The notes: generated by a model from the sequence alone, not told the origin. 48,049 nucleotides of DNA from Dehalococcoidia bacterium UBA1328 (GCA_002306815.1 DBTA01000030.1:1-48049); one strand, 5' to 3'; counted from the first letter of the stretch, positions 1 to 9,292 are shown. Translations and numbers: made by a program.

Positions 1-1170
1 GTGTCGAGTGTGAGTGCGGTCATACGAGAGACCAACCATGAGGAACGCTAGTCCAGTGATCGTACCGTGGGTGAACATCTGGAGAGCAGCACCGTTGAGA
101 CCACCGGCAGATGTATCAGCCGGAGACGATCCAACAGCCGCTACTCCAAGCATCACGAATCCCATGTGGCTAACTGAGCTGTAGGCGATCAACCGCTTCA
201 TATCGGTCTGTCGAATGGTGATGATTCCGCCGTAAATAACAGAAATAGCAGCGAGGACGGACATTGCTCCGGCAAAGTCATGAATCGTAAATCCTTGCGT
301 CTCTTGGAAGAAGCCGAGGTTTATTCGGAGCAGTCCGTAACCGGCCATTTTCAACAGGACACCGGCAAGCATCACCGACACTGCCGTCGGAGCATCTGTG
401 TGAGCGTCCGGGAGCCAACTGTGAACTGGCCAGAGCGGCAGCTTCACAGCGAAGGCGATGAAAAAGAAGCCGAATATCAGAGCAGCAGGAGCCGCAAGAT
501 CGGCAGCAGCCATGAGTTCGGGAATACCGACTATCGCTTCTGCCCCACCCAGCGCATTAGAAGGAATCGAAGCCATCGCCAGCGTGTTTATGTCTGGCGT
601 TACGTACAGCGCCAGAATCGCGACGAGCATGAACGCGCCACCAGCAAGAGTGAACAACACGAACTTCATCGCTGAGTAACGAGGTCTACCACTGCCCCAA
701 ATGGCAATCAGCATGAACATTGGAATAAGTTCGAACTCGAAGAATATGAAGAACAGAAGCAGGTCGAGCGATACGAACACGCCCATTACCGCCGTCTCGA
801 GCAGCAACAGCCAGAGGAAGTACTCGCGGACCCGTTTAGTTATACGCCACGATCCACACGCAGCCGCCATTCCCAGTATTCCGGTAAGCAATACGAGAGG
901 GGCGCTGAGACCATCAACACCAAGAATGTAGGAAGAACGCAGAGCGTCGATTGGAATCCAGCTCTGGAAATAGTCGACCATCTGGATACCGCCAGCGTCC
1001 TGGTCGTATCCAAAGAACACCATTGCGCTGAGCACAAACGTCACGACTGTCGCGCCAATAGATATCCAGCGGATTTGTTGGTCAGCGTTAGATCCGCGCG
1101 CGAACAGAGTCACCAGCAGCGCTACTAATGCTGGAAGGAATACGGTGATAGTCAGTAAGCCATCAAACAA
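1..1170 (-). CDS. nuoM: NADH-quinone oxidoreductase subunit M (partial, 3' end beyond window)
   Basis: Proton-pumping antiporter-like subunit of the complex I membrane arm. The reverse strand reads open from a TTG codon at 1170 down to base 1, giving 390 residues. The TTG is preceded by GAGGTGA five bases upstream, which decides the start; no suitable ATG lies in frame nearby. Visible hallmarks are the strings FELIPMFMLIAIWG (a conserved Glu in a transmembrane helix) and DAHTDAPTAVSVMLAG, typical of NuoM rather than NuoL or NuoN, and repeated hydrophobic helices throughout. It lies 66 bases downstream of nuoL in the same operon. The C-terminal quarter is outside the window, so completeness cannot be judged. 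Confidence 0.95.
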   Translation of the reverse strand, partial: MFDGLLTITVFLPALVALLVTLFARGSNADQQIRWISIGATVVTFVLSAMVFFGYDQDAGGIQMVDYFQSWIPIDALRSSYILGVDGLSAPLVLLTGILGMAAACGSWRITKRVREYFLWLLLLETAVMGVFVSLDLLLFFIFFEFELIPMFMLIAIWGSGRPRYSAMKFVLFTLAGGAFMLVAILALYVTPDINTLAMASIPSNALGGAEAIVGIPELMAAADLAAPAALIFGFFFIAFAVKLPLWPVHSWLPDAHTDAPTAVSVMLAGVLLKMAGYGLLRINLGFFQETQGFTIHDFAGAMSVLAAISVIYGGIITIRQTDMKRLIAYSSVSHMGFVMLGVAAVGSSPADTSAGGLNGAALQMFTHGTITGLAFLMVGLSYDRTHTRH

Positions 1171-1236
1171 GGTTCACCTCGTTCTTTACCCACTGAGCGT
1201 ATTCGGTTGTGATCGAGCTAATTTTCACGTGCTTTA

Positions 1237-3249
1237 TCAGCCCCATAGCAGGAATGCAGCAACAACTGCGACCACGCCGACAACCATGCCGATTGCGTAA
1301 GTTTGTGTTTGACCGTTTTGAACCAACGCACCGCTCTTTCCAATTCGACTTACCCAGTTGGAAAGATGAACGTTTGCGTTATCGATCCAGTGTTCATCGA
1401 ACCATCGCAAAGCGTCGGCTAAGTATTTGTAGAAGCCACGGCGTACGACGACGTTCTCGTACAGTTCATCGAAGTAGTACTTGCGGAAGATCAGGTTGTA
1501 GATCGGTTGGAACCTGGCTCCCATAGCCTCAGGTGATATCGATCCACGGATGTACATCAAATAAGCGAGACCAATACCTGCAAGCGCCAGTACTGTAGAT
1601 ATACCAGCAATAATTGAATTGAACTCAGGCGCAGCACCTGCGTGATCTGCTTTCGAGTGACCACCGTCTGCGTCATGCGGGAATACTTCGTGGTTCTCGA
1701 CCGTCACGTAGTGGGCAAACGCGTGCTTGTCGATTGATCCAACATCGATCACCGGGTTTGAGAAGAAACCGATTCCTATTGCCAGTACCGCGAGCAGCAT
1801 GATCGGACCAACCATCAGCCATGGCGACTCTCCGAAATGAGAGTGTGCGTTTCCGACAGGAGCAGGTAGACCTTGCTCTTCGGCGTCCTGTTCTTCTTTC
1901 TCTCCCCCGCCCTTCCATTCGCCGTGGAATGTCAAGAAAATGGCTCGGAACATGTAGAACGCTGTCATCAAAGCAGCAACAAGTCCGAGTACTAAGACGA
2001 CGCTGCCTGTGGTCGTTCCAACTTCGGCAGCGTGAGCCAGAATTTCGTCCTTTGACCAGAAACCTGACAGTGGGAACAAACCAGCAAGGCTCAAACTTGC
2101 AATCACCATGCCCCAGTAGGTTCTAGGCATGTGCTGCTTGAGTCCACCCATGTAGTTCATGTTGAACGTACCGGAAGCGTGGTGAACCGATCCCGCGCCG
2201 AGGAACAATGCTGCTTTGAAGAACGCGTGCGTGTACAGATGGAATATTGCAGGTGCATATGCCCCAACACCTAGTGCCAGCATCATGTAACCGAGCTGAC
2301 TAACTGTCGAGTACGCCAGAACACGCTTAATGTCGTTTGCAACCAAACCCATAGTTGCAGCAAAGACAGCGGTGAGTCCACCAATCAACGCAACAAGGTC
2401 CATCACATCCGAGTGCTCGAACAGCGGGAAGAAACGGGCGACTAGGAACACTCCAGCAGTAACCATCGTTGCCGAGTGAATCAAGGCAGATACAGATGTA
2501 GGACCTTCCATTGCGTCGGGAAGCCAGTTGTGGAGTGGAAACTGTGCCGACTTACCGATGGCACCGGCGAGTAGTCCAAGCGAAGCCCACGTGGCGACGG
2601 CGACGGCAACCTCATGGGTTTCGATCGCGTGATACAAAGTAGGAATGTCCATGTAGGACGAGTTCCGGGAATAGAGATAGAGAATTCCGAGCAGGAACCC
2701 GAAGTCACCAAACCTCGTCATCAGGAACGCCTTCTTCGCTGCAGCGGCAGCTGAAGGTCGATCCATCCAGAACCCAATCAGTAGATAAGACGAAACTCCA
2801 ACGAGTTCCCAGAACACGAAGATCTGAATCAGGTTGCGAGAGAGCACCAGCCCGATCATCGACGCTGTGAACAAGGCCATGAACGTGAAATAGCGGGTGT
2901 AGCTCTTGTCGCCGTGCATGTACGCCTGTCCGTAAATCTGGACAAGCAGGCTGACTCCGCTCACAACGACAAGCATGATCGACGTCAGTTGGTCAACTAG
3001 TAATCCAAACGTCAGGTTCAAGCCGCCAATGGCAATCCAATCATGCGATTCGATATGCATGGTGCCGTCTGACATCACTTTGTTCAGGGTCATTAGTGAT
3101 AGGACAAACGACCCGGCAATTGCAGCGACCGTGATGTATCCGGCGTAGGGGGAGTTGGATCCGATGAAGGCGCGCACCAGTACTCCATTCACCAGCATTG
3201 CGGCGATGGGCAGGGCGATTATGAGCCAGACTAGGCCTTCAGTTACCAC
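1237..3249 (-). CDS. nuoL: NADH-quinone oxidoreductase subunit L
   Basis: Distal proton-pumping subunit of the complex I membrane arm, 670 residues, the usual NuoL size. It has many transmembrane segments, the conserved stretch LPDAMEGPTSVSALIHSAT near the middle (shared by NuoL and Mrp antiporters), and a C-terminal part after about residue 580 that matches the long amphipathic helix plus terminal transmembrane helix of NuoL. A soluble, acidic and His-rich stretch around residues 440-470 and another near 530-550 are lineage-type insertions. Start is GTG at 3249 with AGGGA upstream. It follows a small DUF2007-like gene by 12 bases and precedes nuoM. Confidence 0.97.
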   Translation of the reverse strand: MVTEGLVWLIIALPIAAMLVNGVLVRAFIGSNSPYAGYITVAAIAGSFVLSLMTLNKVMSDGTMHIESHDWIAIGGLNLTFGLLVDQLTSIMLVVVSGVSLLVQIYGQAYMHGDKSYTRYFTFMALFTASMIGLVLSRNLIQIFVFWELVGVSSYLLIGFWMDRPSAAAAAKKAFLMTRFGDFGFLLGILYLYSRNSSYMDIPTLYHAIETHEVAVAVATWASLGLLAGAIGKSAQFPLHNWLPDAMEGPTSVSALIHSATMVTAGVFLVARFFPLFEHSDVMDLVALIGGLTAVFAATMGLVANDIKRVLAYSTVSQLGYMMLALGVGAYAPAIFHLYTHAFFKAALFLGAGSVHHASGTFNMNYMGGLKQHMPRTYWGMVIASLSLAGLFPLSGFWSKDEILAHAAEVGTTTGSVVLVLGLVAALMTAFYMFRAIFLTFHGEWKGGGEKEEQDAEEQGLPAPVGNAHSHFGESPWLMVGPIMLLAVLAIGIGFFSNPVIDVGSIDKHAFAHYVTVENHEVFPHDADGGHSKADHAGAAPEFNSIIAGISTVLALAGIGLAYLMYIRGSISPEAMGARFQPIYNLIFRKYYFDELYENVVVRRGFYKYLADALRWFDEHWIDNANVHLSNWVSRIGKSGALVQNGQTQTYAIGMVVGVVAVVAAFLLWG

Positions 3250-3261
3250 GGATGTTCCCTG

Positions 3262-3456
3262 TTACAGCTTTCTCAATATTTCGTCGGCCACATGCTCCCG
3301 ACCTTTTGGAACCATCACTCGGAAAGTAGAGTGTTCCGACCAATCGAGAATGTCACCTTCAGGAATGATGTTTGTCGGCAACCCTTCTCCTTCCAGAAGG
3401 TCCTTCCACATCTGAGCCGTCATCAAGTTCGGCGTTTTCTTGTAATCAACCCACAT
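3262..3456 (-). CDS. DUF2007-like small protein inside the nuo operon
   Basis: A 64-residue soluble protein without membrane segments. The pattern (a Trp/Leu-rich N-terminus that aligns a substrate-like strand, then EGLPTNI, then a C-terminal VPKGREHVADEIL helix) resembles the DUF2007 'putative signal transducing protein' fold, a small ferredoxin-like alpha/beta domain. It sits between nuoK and nuoL with gaps of 2 and 12 bases, so it is almost certainly co-transcribed with complex I. Its role is unknown; an accessory or assembly function is only suggested by position. The family assignment is by eye and moderate. Confidence 0.75.
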   Translation of the reverse strand: MWVDYKKTPNLMTAQMWKDLLEGEGLPTNIIPEGDILDWSEHSTFRVMVPKGREHVADEILRKL

Positions 3457-3458
3457 AG

Positions 3459-3809
3459 TTAGTTCTTCATCTCCGCCGCATCGGTAATCTCAACCGATTC
3501 CGAAGCCCGGTACATGGCGAATACAAGAGCGAATGCAAGTGCGGCTTCACCAGCAGCTACTGCGGTCACAAAAATTGCGAATGCGTGACCGGTGAGTGCG
3601 GAGCGAATCGCCTCAGCAGTGAGAGGATCGCCGTTCAGGAGTGCGGCAGCTGGAGTGAATCGGCTGAACGCCACTGCGGCTATCACAACGCCGTTGAACA
3701 TCAGTTCAAGTGACATGATCACGGTGACGAGACTGCGTCTGGATACGACACCGTAGGCACCAATTGCAAACAGCGCGCCAGAAACCAGAAGTACGTTCTC
3801 GATCGTCAT
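3459..3809 (-). CDS. nuoK: NADH-quinone oxidoreductase subunit K
   Basis: Small membrane subunit of complex I (homologue of MrpC/ND4L), 116 residues with three predicted transmembrane helices. The signature ELMFNGVVIAAVAF in helix 2 carries the conserved Glu involved in proton translocation, and a second acidic residue, AAGEAALAFAL, lies in helix 3. The start ATG overlaps the nuoJ stop codon in an ATGA junction, indicating translational coupling. There is a short hydrophilic insertion (about residues 50-70) between helices 2 and 3 that makes it slightly longer than the roughly 100-residue average. Confidence 0.96.
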   Translation of the reverse strand: MTIENVLLVSGALFAIGAYGVVSRRSLVTVIMSLELMFNGVVIAAVAFSRFTPAAALLNGDPLTAEAIRSALTGHAFAIFVTAVAAGEAALAFALVFAMYRASESVEITDAAEMKN

Positions 3810-4465
3810 GCCGAGGCGTCTCCTTTCTCCGTTTTGCTCGAAGATGGCGGGTTACGCATGAGCAGCAGTCCGCCAATAAGCGCAGCTACCAAGAGAAGAC
3901 CGATTATTTCGAAGGCGAGCATGTATTCACGGATCAACATCACGCCAAGCGCACTTGTGCTGTCGACCAGCACTCCTCTGTTCTCAGAAACGACCTCATT
4001 GCTGTCAGTCGGCGCTTCGCCGGAGATTAGTGCATAGTCTCCTGTACCAACCTCAACGTAGCCTTCTGTCATAGCGGCGACGGCAACCGGATCGGTAATG
4101 TCATCTATCGAAGACCACTCAGTGTTGTAGGCAGTGAAAGCCAGAGCTGCAAATATCAGCGCTGCTGCGGTTGCTCCGATTACTCGGCCTTGAGACGGTC
4201 GACTACCCGACGCTATGTCCTGAATAAACATTACTGCGAACGCCATCAATACAGAGATTGCGCCTACGTAAACGAGTATTTGAACTACACCAACGAACTC
4301 GGCACTAAGAATGAAATACAGGATTCCGACGCCCAGGAATGATCCAGCAAGCGCAATTGCAGCCCTGAACACGTCTTTTTGTGTGACTACTACCACTGCA
4401 AGACCGAGTGTCATTGCCGACGCGAGCCAGAATGCGAATGTAGTCAGTGATGAAACTTCCATCAT
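3806..4465 (-). CDS. nuoJ: NADH-quinone oxidoreductase subunit J
   Basis: Membrane subunit of complex I (ND6 homologue), 219 residues from the ATG at 4465. That start forms an ATGA overlap with the nuoI stop, matching the other junctions in this operon; an ATG five codons further upstream (4480) is possible but overlaps nuoI by 19 bases. Five hydrophobic helices are visible; the helix-3 signature VLVYVGAISVLMAFAVMF contains the conserved Tyr and Gly pi-bulge region. Between helices 4 and 5 is an acidic periplasmic loop of roughly 60 residues, longer than in E. coli. Confidence 0.95.
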   Translation of the reverse strand: MMEVSSLTTFAFWLASAMTLGLAVVVVTQKDVFRAAIALAGSFLGVGILYFILSAEFVGVVQILVYVGAISVLMAFAVMFIQDIASGSRPSQGRVIGATAAALIFAALAFTAYNTEWSSIDDITDPVAVAAMTEGYVEVGTGDYALISGEAPTDSNEVVSENRGVLVDSTSALGVMLIREYMLAFEIIGLLLVAALIGGLLLMRNPPSSSKTEKGDASA

Positions 4466-5127
4466 CGTTCGTCGACCCACTTTCGCTTGAGTTCTTCGTC
4501 TGATGGACGCTCGTGGCGACCGGCATTGTGGTAATCATCGATCGTTTCCTGGAACGGATCGAACCTCTTTTCCTCGAACTGCGGACGATAGAAAGCACTC
4601 GGTCGTTTCGGAGCAGCGAACAGTTCTTCTTTCGTAATTACCAACTCATCTCGAACGTACTTCGATCGTTCGAAGTCAGTTCCCATATGAAGAGCGTCGT
4701 ACGGACACGCCTCTACGCAGAGACCACAGAACATGCAGCGTCCGATATCAATGTCGAACACTTCGAGCTTGTAGCTCTCGCCTTCCTGTGCATCGATCTG
4801 CCCCGGAACGCTCGCAATTTCAATGATTCCAAGCGGACAGTACTTCGCACAGCTGGCACAGGCGGTACAACGGTCTTCGTAAAAGGTAAATTCGTTTCCG
4901 CGGAATCGCGACGACTGCGTTACAGCCACAGGAACAGTTGCCAGTCCAGCAATCGCCTTAATCGAGTCGCCAGGACGCTTGAACAGGAAATGAACTGGGT
5001 TCATTCCCGCTTCTTTGGCTGCTCCAAGTAACCCAACATGTCGATCCGGGTACTGTTCAGTAACCGGCGGGCGCACGAAGTTTTTCAGTGTGATCAAGAA
5101 GCCACGAGGTAACCCAAGTCCGATCAT
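4462..5127 (-). CDS. nuoI: NADH-quinone oxidoreductase subunit I (2x[4Fe-4S])
   Basis: Peripheral-arm ferredoxin-like subunit that passes electrons towards cluster N2. The 221-residue protein contains two canonical [4Fe-4S] motifs: C87, C90, C93, C97 (CTACASCAKYCPLGI) and C131, C134, C137, C141 (CMFCGLCVEACPYDAL). These bind clusters N6a and N6b in the family. An N-terminal amphipathic segment (about residues 5-45) fits the membrane-surface helix. The start ATG overlaps the nuoH stop (TAATG). The C-terminal tail after residue 170 is charged and about 50 residues long. Confidence 0.97.
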   Translation of the reverse strand: MIGLGLPRGFLITLKNFVRPPVTEQYPDRHVGLLGAAKEAGMNPVHFLFKRPGDSIKAIAGLATVPVAVTQSSRFRGNEFTFYEDRCTACASCAKYCPLGIIEIASVPGQIDAQEGESYKLEVFDIDIGRCMFCGLCVEACPYDALHMGTDFERSKYVRDELVITKEELFAAPKRPSAFYRPQFEEKRFDPFQETIDDYHNAGRHERPSDEELKRKWVDER

Positions 5128-6440
5128 TAGTTGCCTCCTTCCTGCTGGGCCTGTGGAGCCTGATTTGCGGCATTTGACGGTTCAGCACCAAGTACGGCGT
5201 CAGTTGGAATCGACTCGCTACCGACAGGGTACGACGGTGCGTTCGGATCCGGCTGAGGATGGCTGTACGGTGCCGTGCCCAGAAGCTTACTTACACCCCA
5301 GATCGAAATGATCGCTACCGGCCAGTTGATTGCAGCCATGATCCACAACTCCGAAGTTGAAGGGTTAGGCAAAATGGCGAGAAGTACTGCCGTGACGATG
5401 ATGTTGATCATCGTGAGTTCGAACAAGCCCTTCCAGGCGAATTTCAGTACCTGGTCAACCCTCAGACGTGGAAGTGTCATTCGGAACCAAATGATGACGA
5501 ACAGAACAAATATCAGCTTTGCGCCGAACCAGAAGTGGGACGGAATAGGGTCAAAGCCCTTCCAGCCGCTCAGGAACAGTGTTGTGACGATTGCCGCCGT
5601 GCTGATTTCTGCCATGAACTCGGCGAGGAAGAACAGCCCAAATTTCATGCTTGCGTAGTCGTTCAGGTAACCGGCGGCAAGTTCAGATTCCGCCTCCGTA
5701 AGGTCGAACGGTGCTCGAGCCATTTCTGCCATAGCTGCGATAAAGAAGACGAAGAATGCCAGTGGTTGGACAATGATGAACGGAATGCCTTGTGCAGCAA
5801 TGATGTCGCCTAGAGACATTGAGCCGGCAAGCATGATTACACCGACAAGCGCCAGAGCCATCGGGATTTCATAGCTGATCAGGAGGGCCACAGATCGCAA
5901 TGCCGAAAGAATCGCTATTCGGTTTGCAGAAGACCATGCGGCGGTCAGCACAGAGAGAGTCGTCAACGATGTGATCGCCATGATGAACAGAACGCCAATA
6001 TTCAGATCGGCGACATAAGTTCCGACACCCCACGGGATAATCGCGAATACGGTTAGGGCAGGCGCAGCAATCAACACCGGAGCGAGATTGAACAGGATCT
6101 TGTCTGCTTCAGCGGGGACAAGATCTTCCTTGAACATCGTCTTGACTGCGTCAGCTACCGAAGTGAGAGTTCCGAATGGACCCCAGCGGTTTGGTCCTGT
6201 TCGTGACTGGAACCGACCGAACAGTCGACGCTCACCCCAGATGAGAACGATTACCCCACCGAGGACCGCGTTCACGATAAGGAAGATAATGATTGCTGCC
6301 GAGACCAGAAAGGCAAGCCACTCCATCCCGGCAGGAAAGAATCCTGAGGAATAGTCTCGTGCGGCACAGGTGGAACTGTCGCCAGCTAGTACGCAGTAGA
6401 TGTTGCGCCACAGCGAGTTGTCGAGGAATGCTTCAGGCAT
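5127..6440 (-). CDS. nuoH: NADH-quinone oxidoreductase subunit H
   Basis: Membrane subunit that forms part of the quinone chamber, 437 residues. Recognisable family strings are RTGPNRWGPFG near residue 82, and EAESELAAGYLNDY in the conserved loop that contacts the quinone site. Eight or more hydrophobic helices are visible. It has an N-terminal extension of about 35 residues, with two cysteines, ahead of the first membrane helix, and a Pro/Gln/Asn-rich hydrophilic C-terminal tail of about 45 residues; both are longer than in E. coli NuoH. The start overlaps the nuoD stop (TAATG). Confidence 0.96.
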   Translation of the reverse strand: MPEAFLDNSLWRNIYCVLAGDSSTCAARDYSSGFFPAGMEWLAFLVSAAIIIFLIVNAVLGGVIVLIWGERRLFGRFQSRTGPNRWGPFGTLTSVADAVKTMFKEDLVPAEADKILFNLAPVLIAAPALTVFAIIPWGVGTYVADLNIGVLFIMAITSLTTLSVLTAAWSSANRIAILSALRSVALLISYEIPMALALVGVIMLAGSMSLGDIIAAQGIPFIIVQPLAFFVFFIAAMAEMARAPFDLTEAESELAAGYLNDYASMKFGLFFLAEFMAEISTAAIVTTLFLSGWKGFDPIPSHFWFGAKLIFVLFVIIWFRMTLPRLRVDQVLKFAWKGLFELTMINIIVTAVLLAILPNPSTSELWIMAAINWPVAIISIWGVSKLLGTAPYSHPQPDPNAPSYPVGSESIPTDAVLGAEPSNAANQAPQAQQEGGN

Positions 6441-7552
6441 TACCGATCCACCTCACCCATGTTCAAGTCGACACTACCGAATGTGACGAACAGGTCACCG
6501 AACTGACCACCAATTAGCATGTCACGTAGAAGCGTCAGATTTATCAATGAAGATGAGCGCACGTGCATGCGATATGGAGCGATTCCCCCGTCGCTAACAA
6601 GGTAGAAACCAAGCTCGCCTTTTGAACCTTCTATAGCGGCGTAAGCGTCGCCAGATGGAGGTCTAATCAACCGTGGCACATCATCGAACGACGGACGTAC
6701 CGGACCGGGCTCGATCTGATCGATGCACTGGCGAATAATGTTAACGCTTTCTCTCGCCTCTTGAACTCGAACCCAGTAACGAGCGTAGTTATCCGAGGCG
6801 GTGTGTAGCTTCCGCTCGAACGAAATACGGTCGTAGTAGTCGTATGGAGCACGGTGGCGCAAATCCCAGTCAACACCGCTCGCACGAAGCATTGGACCGG
6901 TGATCGACGCGTTGATAAGCAACTCTTGCGGAAGAACGGCGGTCCCTTTTGTTCGAGAGAAAACGATTTCGTTGCCGCTCAGATACGTTTCGAGATCGTC
7001 GATCGAACGGACGATGTCGTCGAGTCCACGATCGAGCGCTGGCCAGAATTCACCAGGTGCGTCCATGAACACACCACCCGGGCGCAGGTACGAGTTCGTG
7101 ATCCGAGCACCACAGAGCATCTCGAACAGATCGAGGATGTTTTCCCGCTCTCGCATTGAGTAGATCAAAGGTGTGCCAAGCGCACCAAGGTCCTGTAGCA
7201 GGAACCCAGTGGCGACAAGGTGACTTGCGATTCGCTGGAGCTCACCGGCGATCATTCGTAGCCAGACACCTCGCGGTGAAGGTTCAATACCCGCAAGCTT
7301 TTCAACAGCCAGAATGTAAGCCTGGTTGTTGAGCATCGACGACACGTAGTCCATGCGGTCAGTTAGCGTGACGATCTGCGTGTATGTCCGCTCCTCCGCA
7401 AGTTTTTCGGAACCGCGGTGAAGGTACCCGAAAACCGGTTCTACATCGACGATTTCCTCACCATCGAACATCACACGCATCCGGAACACACCGTGAGTTG
7501 ACGGGTGCTGGGGACCGAGGTTGACTGTTACTGGCTGCGTTTTTACAGCCAT
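6440..7552 (-). CDS. nuoD: NADH-quinone oxidoreductase subunit D
   Basis: 49-kDa-type subunit of the peripheral arm, derived from the large subunit of [NiFe] hydrogenases and lining the quinone-binding site. Length is 370 residues, normal for a stand-alone NuoD (not a NuoCD fusion). Hallmarks are LGPQHPSTHGVFR at the N-terminus, with the conserved quinone-site His, and FGSVDLNMGEVDR at the C-terminus, the usual end of the family. Its ATG overlaps the nuoC stop (TAATG) and its own stop overlaps nuoH. Confidence 0.98.
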   Translation of the reverse strand: MAVKTQPVTVNLGPQHPSTHGVFRMRVMFDGEEIVDVEPVFGYLHRGSEKLAEERTYTQIVTLTDRMDYVSSMLNNQAYILAVEKLAGIEPSPRGVWLRMIAGELQRIASHLVATGFLLQDLGALGTPLIYSMRERENILDLFEMLCGARITNSYLRPGGVFMDAPGEFWPALDRGLDDIVRSIDDLETYLSGNEIVFSRTKGTAVLPQELLINASITGPMLRASGVDWDLRHRAPYDYYDRISFERKLHTASDNYARYWVRVQEARESVNIIRQCIDQIEPGPVRPSFDDVPRLIRPPSGDAYAAIEGSKGELGFYLVSDGGIAPYRMHVRSSSLINLTLLRDMLIGGQFGDLFVTFGSVDLNMGEVDR

Positions 7553-8061
7553 TACTCGTCACCGCCTAACTTCTCAGTAGCATCATCAGGGATCGACAAA
7601 GTAATCGACTGATCGTAAGTCACATAATCTTTGCGCAAAGGATGGCCAGGGTAACCCTCCCACAACATGATTCGTTTGTGGTTCGGGTGTCCTTCGAAGC
7701 GAATACCCATGAGGTCCCAGACTTCACGTTCTTGGTAATCGGCGCCTCGCCAGATCGGCACAACACTTGGGACAGATGCTTCAGTTCGACCTCGTCCTAC
7801 TTTCGCCTTTAGGACGGCCGATGCGTTCATTGGCAAAGATGTGAGATGGTAAACAACCTCGAAGTGATCAATATAGTCGACGGCTGTCAAACTGCTAAGC
7901 AAATCGAACTTGAATTCGGGGCGAGATTTGAGACCTTCGCAAACAGTAGAAATCGAATCAGGCTTGACCCAAACATCGGCACCTGCGCTAGATTCGACGG
8001 AACCCGGCGCAAACGCCTCGATTGCTTTGGCAAGAGTTGAACCGCTCCAAGGGGTGGTCAT
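7552..8061 (-). CDS. nuoC: NADH-quinone oxidoreductase subunit C
   Basis: 30-kDa-type subunit of the peripheral arm of complex I, 169 residues, structural and without cofactors. The family signature EVWDLMGIRFEGHPNHKRI followed by GYPGHPLRKDY is present in the C-terminal third. The ATG overlaps the nuoB stop in an ATGA junction. The first 25 residues are variable, as is usual for the family. No sign of fusion to NuoD. Confidence 0.96.
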   Translation of the reverse strand: MTTPWSGSTLAKAIEAFAPGSVESSAGADVWVKPDSISTVCEGLKSRPEFKFDLLSSLTAVDYIDHFEVVYHLTSLPMNASAVLKAKVGRGRTEASVPSVVPIWRGADYQEREVWDLMGIRFEGHPNHKRIMLWEGYPGHPLRKDYVTYDQSITLSIPDDATEKLGGDE

Positions 8062-8708
8062 TCCTGGCCTGCCGCCTGACCAATGAGGCTGTAACGACGG
8101 ATCTTGTCATGCAACTGCATGATTCCGTAAAGAAGTGCGTCCGGACGCGGCGGACAACCAGGCACGTAAACGTCGACCGGCATTATGTGATTCACGCCCG
8201 GCACAACCGAATAGCTCTGGTAGTAAGGACCACCGGACGTCGCACATACCCCCATTGAGATAACCCACCGCGGCTCCGCCATTTGGTCGTACAAGCGTCG
8301 CAGCGGAACTGCCATCTTCCATGTAAGCGTCCCGGCAACGATGAGCAGATCTGCCTGACGCGGTGAAGCTCGAAGTGCTTCCATACCGAAACGTGCAAGA
8401 TCGAATCGAGCCATTGCGGCGCTGATCATCTCGAACGAGCAGCAAGCGAGACCCGATTGCAGCGGAAACACTGAAGATTTTCGCGCCCAGTTGAGAAGGT
8501 AGTCGACCGAGCTAACAATAACGCTCTTTTTAAGTTCATCCGGGACTTCGATAACCGGATCCGGGAACGGCTCAAGATGAGTCGATTTCATCCTGTTTAC
8601 GGTCGCACCTTCTGTGCGATCCATATCCAGCGTTATCGACTGGAGAGCGCCTCGCGGGTCCGCACCCGGAGGTGCACCATACGGGTCGATCAATTTTGGA
8701 CCAGTCAT
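8058..8708 (-). CDS. nuoB: NADH-quinone oxidoreductase subunit B (N2 cluster)
   Basis: Subunit that holds the terminal [4Fe-4S] cluster N2 next to the quinone site. The four ligands are visible: the adjacent pair C89-C90 (GLACCSFEM), C155 (GVCATSGG) and C185 (VPGCPPRP). The 216-residue protein carries an N-terminal extension of about 50 residues that is Pro/Gly-rich and not conserved in the family; an internal ATG at codon 40 would give a more usual length. I keep the upstream start because it forms an ATGA overlap with the nuoA stop, like the other junctions in this operon. Confidence 0.96.
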   Translation of the reverse strand: MTGPKLIDPYGAPPGADPRGALQSITLDMDRTEGATVNRMKSTHLEPFPDPVIEVPDELKKSVIVSSVDYLLNWARKSSVFPLQSGLACCSFEMISAAMARFDLARFGMEALRASPRQADLLIVAGTLTWKMAVPLRRLYDQMAEPRWVISMGVCATSGGPYYQSYSVVPGVNHIMPVDVYVPGCPPRPDALLYGIMQLHDKIRRYSLIGQAAGQE

Positions 8709-9109
8709 TCGTTAGTCACCCACTCAAGTGCCTGCTTTCGCCACGCATAGGCGTAACCGAAAGTAACAACGATAAGGAACACAAGAACTGCTCCAAGAGC
8801 GGCAAAACCGAACTGCTGCGACATCACTCCGTACTTAACCGCCCAAGGGAATAGGAAGATCGTTTCGACATCGAACACGACGAACAGTAGAGCGTAGTAG
8901 TAGTAACGGAAGTTAAACCGAGCGGGTCGATCGCTGAACGGAGGCATTCCACCTTCGTACGCGCTTTCCTTAACTTCGGAAGGTCGCGAAGGTCTAATCC
9001 TAGCGAACTGACCGAGGTAGCTCATTGTCATCATCCCAATTGGGACGGAAACCGCCGCTAGGGCGAAAATAATGAGCAGCGCGTACTGCCTGAAATAATC
9101 CTCGAACAT
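8705..9109 (-). CDS. nuoA: NADH-quinone oxidoreductase subunit A
   Basis: First gene of the complex I operon, 134 residues from the ATG at 9109 (MFEDYFRQYALL). The reading frame is open a further 37 codons upstream, but that part is Cys-rich and unlike the family, so I prefer the internal ATG; no clear ribosome site helps the choice. The protein has three transmembrane helices and the conserved loop KESAYEGGMPPFSDRPARF, with FDVETIFLFPW in helix 2, both diagnostic for NuoA/ND3. Its stop overlaps nuoB. The 183 bases upstream (to the ADH stop at 9293) should contain the operon promoter; I could not define boxes with confidence. Confidence 0.95.
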   Translation of the reverse strand: MFEDYFRQYALLIIFALAAVSVPIGMMTMSYLGQFARIRPSRPSEVKESAYEGGMPPFSDRPARFNFRYYYYALLFVVFDVETIFLFPWAVKYGVMSQQFGFAALGAVLVFLIVVTFGYAYAWRKQALEWVTNE

Positions 9110-9292
9110 CAAGTACCGATTACTAGTGAAAACATACGGTTCAAAGGCCTTCGAAAAAGTAGGTGTGGAGCATAGCAGTCGCCCGATTGAGCAGCAAGTG
9201 AAAATTTGAACAATCGACACATTTCAATGGCGGAAAGCGATCGACAATCGAGGGTTCCATTTTTAAAGTGCCTGTGTAAGACGACTTGCTTT

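Noticed and set aside
280..675. Long plus-strand frames antisense to the nuo genes
   Set aside because: They lie opposite clearly conserved complex I genes and have Arg/Ser/His-rich shadow composition.
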